Shown in pieces: positions 62,401-64,000 of a stretch of 64,000 nt of DNA. The stretch lies in contig NZ_JACJSC010000021.1 in NCBI RefSeq assembly GCF_014697575.1, forward strand, positions 47,224-111,223, written 5' to 3'. Position 1 is the stretch's first letter; each line of letters begins with the position of its first letter. This stretch comes from Planktothrix sp. FACHB-1365. GTDB lineage: Bacteria; Cyanobacteriota; Cyanobacteriia; Cyanobacteriales; Microcoleaceae. Under the pieces are notes generated by a model. That model was not told where the DNA came from. It was given only the letters and a program-made list of their open reading frames with translations, and ran no database searches. The translations under genes were made by a program, and so were the position numbers.

Positions 62401-62950
62401 CATTCACGCCAGCAAGGTTAGGATTGACATCCTCTTCTAATTTCTGCCATTGCTTAACAGTTCTAAACGGTTCTTTTTTAATTTGCTCATCAGTTAAACC
62501 GCGTCGCTTTAAGTCGTTGTTATCCTCAAAATTTAGAGATAACTGATCAATAAGCTTTGTATGCTCTATGTGTCGTTCTGAGTCGCTTAAGCTTAACGCT
62601 TGTTTTTGCTCCCGTAGTCGTTTCCGTTCTAACTCGCGTTCCGCTCTTAAGAGTACAGTCTCAGGGTCAGGAGTCGCATTGTAATCTATTTCAGATACAA
62701 AGATACCCCAGTGATTATCGCGCGTCTTCTTGATGAATTTATAGCCACTGACATCAGTATAAAAGTTATGGCAAAAAATAATGTCGTTTAAGGGGATATA
62801 CTTGCAATGTCCGGTTATGTTGTTACAGATAGGACACGGGTTAGATTTTTTTGATGGCTTAAGTCTTCCACGTCCAGTGGAATCAGTGTTATACTGCATT
62901 TTTATTAATTGAAATAAGGTTTTTTTGAGACTGTGACCTTGCCGGGTCAT
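59420..62950 (-). CDS. Plasmid replication protein: zinc finger, TOPRIM-like and helicase-like regions
   Basis: This 1,176-residue protein has a zinc finger (Cys39, Cys42, His48 or Cys49, Cys60) of the primase CHC2-like type. A TOPRIM-like part follows near 265-350 (LRLCEGILKPKVAAY, then RIILCPDKGSLNNPQ). A helicase follows: GLGSGKTTWIINKLK near 430, IIIIDEFMSVLKQLYS near 512, GGEGLDISIKGYF near 685 and YQMTARLRDP near 712. It resembles the large cyanobacterial plasmid replication proteins called CyRepA1 in current annotation. An ATG 17 codons in (62899) is an alternative start. It should load or prime replication of the element. Confidence 0.8.
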   Translation of the reverse strand: MTRQGHSLKKTLFQLIKMQYNTDSTGRGRLKPSKKSNPCPICNNITGHCKYIPLNDIIFCHNFYTDVSGYKFIKKTRDNHWGIFVSEIDYNATPDPETVLLRAERELERKRLREQKQALSLSDSERHIEHTKLIDQLSLNFEDNNDLKRRGLTDEQIKKEPFRTVKQWQKLEEDVNPNLAGVNVSGKGLANFHDGLLCFTKNPKGEMTGYQIRVSDRTVNSKYVWASSKANNNRSVDATVHLKETGELPLTCEFINPEDKDLRLCEGILKPKVAAYRHNQNYLGASGGNFTASPETFASYVNAKNPERIILCPDKGSLNNPQVLNNWRKTRDFLVNLGYDVYVEIWEDAHKFDCDERPTDALTKIVSYTEWDTDYKITADISGENNKKFNEWLSQKQFTPNITINQKYLTDSGLNLPMKEGDTYFLKSGLGSGKTTWIINKLKELHQYRKFALGKINNLLFQFIAKTDGDFCHYQEHDGYILKKDVNTNFALCINSLIHFDPEDFDNSIIIIDEFMSVLKQLYSPFLGSRRNTVIRLFEEAIRRAAIVFCLDGTLANNAVEFIKELRGKDKKYYSVLNEHKSNSLDITILQTTDTNSGKILMNEMSGVFKRILSHDKPVFVTAASQKNCETLDRMATSKGKKVIRLDSTTSPDECMKRFLSNPSEYIELEKPDLVIISPSGGEGLDISIKGYFEAGYHIGNCLDADASYQMTARLRDPGVPRYLWVSHKSFIVDNKDTESWRDIMLDSFHNLRDDLGTLSCEDTVKAYKEMVVNYIGSPHSTLEPKLNWISKFETNHLRDCLILMLQKAGHNVKFGEINNCKETKQETKETKETIIQEEITEIFNSEDIPDTVGKRWENNSQGLTKEQRCQHKKWKYKRILPGIADTQHWNILLIETLVKNPKILSALTLGHFLNNFEKARLNTEQRLLKLLEKEDIVYLDSNPSYYQKVNFLQEIRFVELITKDNGLINPDDKLIDFIHQECKKPKARRLGFSSSGNDKVKTINKLLKAIGLSWGRKQLRDKGDVLTRYQVLPLNDLEQALTDAIERRIEEQLEKLNNPVEDYVKWEREDVEIGDTVDMAEDEPVTDVSDHFYKEEYKTSVTAESIAVGTVVDLKLPENYYFEDSLKFGMADGRTWVITDVKTLPDGKVLVMLQSPDGSNLKTSIPLHWLNYVFS

Positions 62951-63483
62951 AGTTTTTTTGTTTTGAGGCTGTCTGAGACGCTTTTATAGGTTGCGTCTTC
63001 TGTTACTATGTAGTATAGTTAATCCATAGGGGGTTACTCCTTTTAGTGTTTACTGTTTATTTTTAACTTTTTATCGTTTAACGCTAGATTCAAAACTAAC
63101 TTATAGTGCTGATACTAGCAGCTTTGGCAGATTACGGTTTTTGATTGGACATTCTGAGAGGTAACTTTAACGGGGTTGCCTCTTTTTGCGTTTGTAGAAT
63201 CTACTCTCTGAAAATAGCATACCTATCGAGAAAATTTCAACAAGAAAAATATTTATTTTTGAACAGGAAACCCTAGGGTTTCCGTTTTAATTTCTGCTTT
63301 CGGTACAGGACGGAAACTTACGGAATGATAACGGAAACATTAAAGGTTTCCTAGTACAGTCTTATTAACCCTACCTGTTACCAGGTTTAAATTATTCATC
63401 GGGTATTTACGGTATTTTTTGAGGGAATAACCCGTTAACTGATTATCGTAAAAAACTAATTAACGGGTTTTAGTAAAAAACGT
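62951..63483. other. Iteron-like non-coding region, candidate replication origin
   Basis: About 530 bases have no gene. A perfect 18-base palindrome GGAAACCCTAGGGTTTCC lies at 63266-63283, and further GGAAAC words are at 63312 and 63333, with GTTTCC at 63346, all within 90 bases. A separate inverted repeat AACCCGTTAA/TTAACGGGTT is at 63429-63469. The region lies upstream of the replication gene and is AT-rich (for example 63220-63260). This is what a plasmid origin with iterons looks like, but it is unproven. Confidence 0.45.
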
Positions 63484-64000
63484 TTAATCCTCTAAATCAA
63501 TAAAACGTTTAATTTCATTTAATACGTTTTTTCCTTCCTTGTAACGGTAGTTTTTAAATCCCATCACGTTTTTAATGATATGGGAATCACTCAACCCGTC
63601 TTCTAACGCATCCAGTACATCCTCAAAATGTTCTACAGCTAAAGGTGAGAGTTCGTCGCTTGAACTGTTCTGAACCGTTTGAACTGACTTGTTCAGGAGT
63701 TCTGAACTGTTCTGAACTGAGTCTACATTTTCGCTAGAACCCCTATGAACGCTATCGTTCAGGAGTTCACTCTCAACAGCTTGCTCTGAACTCAGTGAAC
63801 TACTCCTATCAGCCAGTAAATATTGTGCGATCACGGTATTCGTTCCTTGCGCTAAATACAAATCACTCGCTAGACTGTGTTTAAATTCAGCTTGTTCACG
63901 TTTATTGATTGCGTCAATTTTGGGTTTTAGTTTACCGAGTTGAGTTGTTAGGTAAAGTGATGAACTACTCGCTAATATCGCGTAAGTAATAGAACTGAAT
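63484..64000 (-). CDS. Partial element protein, runs off the right edge
   Basis: The frame is open from the right edge to a stop at 63484, so at least 172 residues are present and the start is outside. The first visible part has a short hydrophobic stretch (SSITYAILASSSSLYLTTQL). A Ser/Glu/Val-rich middle and an acidic C-terminal helical domain (EHFEDVLDALEDGLSDSHII, then KNVMGFKNYRYKEGKNVLNE) follow. The Ser/Asn-rich middle repeats NSSELLNxSVQ-like units, so it is low-complexity. I do not know the family; it may be a mobilisation or surface protein of the element. Confidence 0.55.
   Translation of the reverse strand, partial: FSSITYAILASSSSLYLTTQLGKLKPKIDAINKREQAEFKHSLASDLYLAQGTNTVIAQYLLADRSSSLSSEQAVESELLNDSVHRGSSENVDSVQNSSELLNKSVQTVQNSSSDELSPLAVEHFEDVLDALEDGLSDSHIIKNVMGFKNYRYKEGKNVLNEIKRFIDLED

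Noticed and set aside
63429..63469. Terminator for the partial gene at the right edge
   Set aside because: The inverted repeat is followed by a T run only on the plus strand, whereas the gene reads on the minus strand; I left it as part of the candidate origin region.

Overview
The window is chromosomal DNA from a cyanobacterium. It carries psaE (photosystem I), ndhO (NDH-1), the plastid-type ribosomal protein gene ycf65, chlP and an iron superoxide dismutase gene. The HIP1 octamer GCGATCGC recurs through most of the window, and there are heptanucleotide tandem repeats and several Uma2-type proteins. The low GC content and abundant repeats and small toxin-antitoxin genes suggest a filamentous non-heterocystous form (Oscillatoriales, Planktothrix- or Microcoleus-like). 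The genus is an inference.

Layout. 0-30 kb is mostly core genome: psaE-mutM, ndhO, mdh, a DUF362 protein, a hydroxyacid dehydrogenase, a GTPase/WD40 operon (7.1-9.8 kb), an LpxB-like protein, a HAD hydrolase, ycf65, sodB, a hybrid histidine kinase, a chemoreceptor, a dynamin-like GTPase, chlP and a second kinase. Scattered among these are Uma2 proteins, an HNH nuclease, a RelE-like pair, VapBC and a short NB-ARC protein. 30.7-34.6 kb is a toxin-antitoxin island. Intact hicA/hicB, UPF0175, DUF5615/DUF433 and DUF4160/DUF2442 genes are mixed with truncated or chimeric hicA, hicB, brnT, brnA, DUF3368, DUF433 and DUF5615 fragments. Three copies of a palindromic element built on two HIP1 sites separate the cassettes.

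35.3-40.4 kb holds four genes and two remnants that share a C-terminal domain resembling the Pseudomonas galactophilic lectin LecA (PA-IL). The domain is joined to LamG/concanavalin-like domains, a pentapeptide-repeat solenoid or an unrecognised domain. 40.4-46.6 kb looks like a small isoprenoid locus: an SCP2-like protein, a polyprenyl diphosphate synthase, an unrecognised protein with a twofold internal repeat, a CrtC-like protein whose gene overlaps it, and a family 1 glycosyltransferase. A transposon-like element nested inside another repeat lies between the last two.

46.7-58.4 kb returns to mixed core genes (aroA, a urtE-like gene, a fetAB-like pair, a GT4 glycosyltransferase, a HEAT-repeat protein, a GNAT acetyltransferase, lipA) plus a two-gene ATPase/HNH-like module resembling Septu (PtuAB) defence. 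From tRNA-Pro(CGG) at 58.4 kb to the end the DNA changes character. I saw no HIP1 sites there, and it carries a 1,176-residue primase/helicase-like plasmid replication protein, a ribbon-helix-helix-like protein beside tandem palindromic operators, and iteron-like repeats. I read this as the left end of an integrated plasmid or integrative element next to the tRNA gene; its right end lies outside the window.
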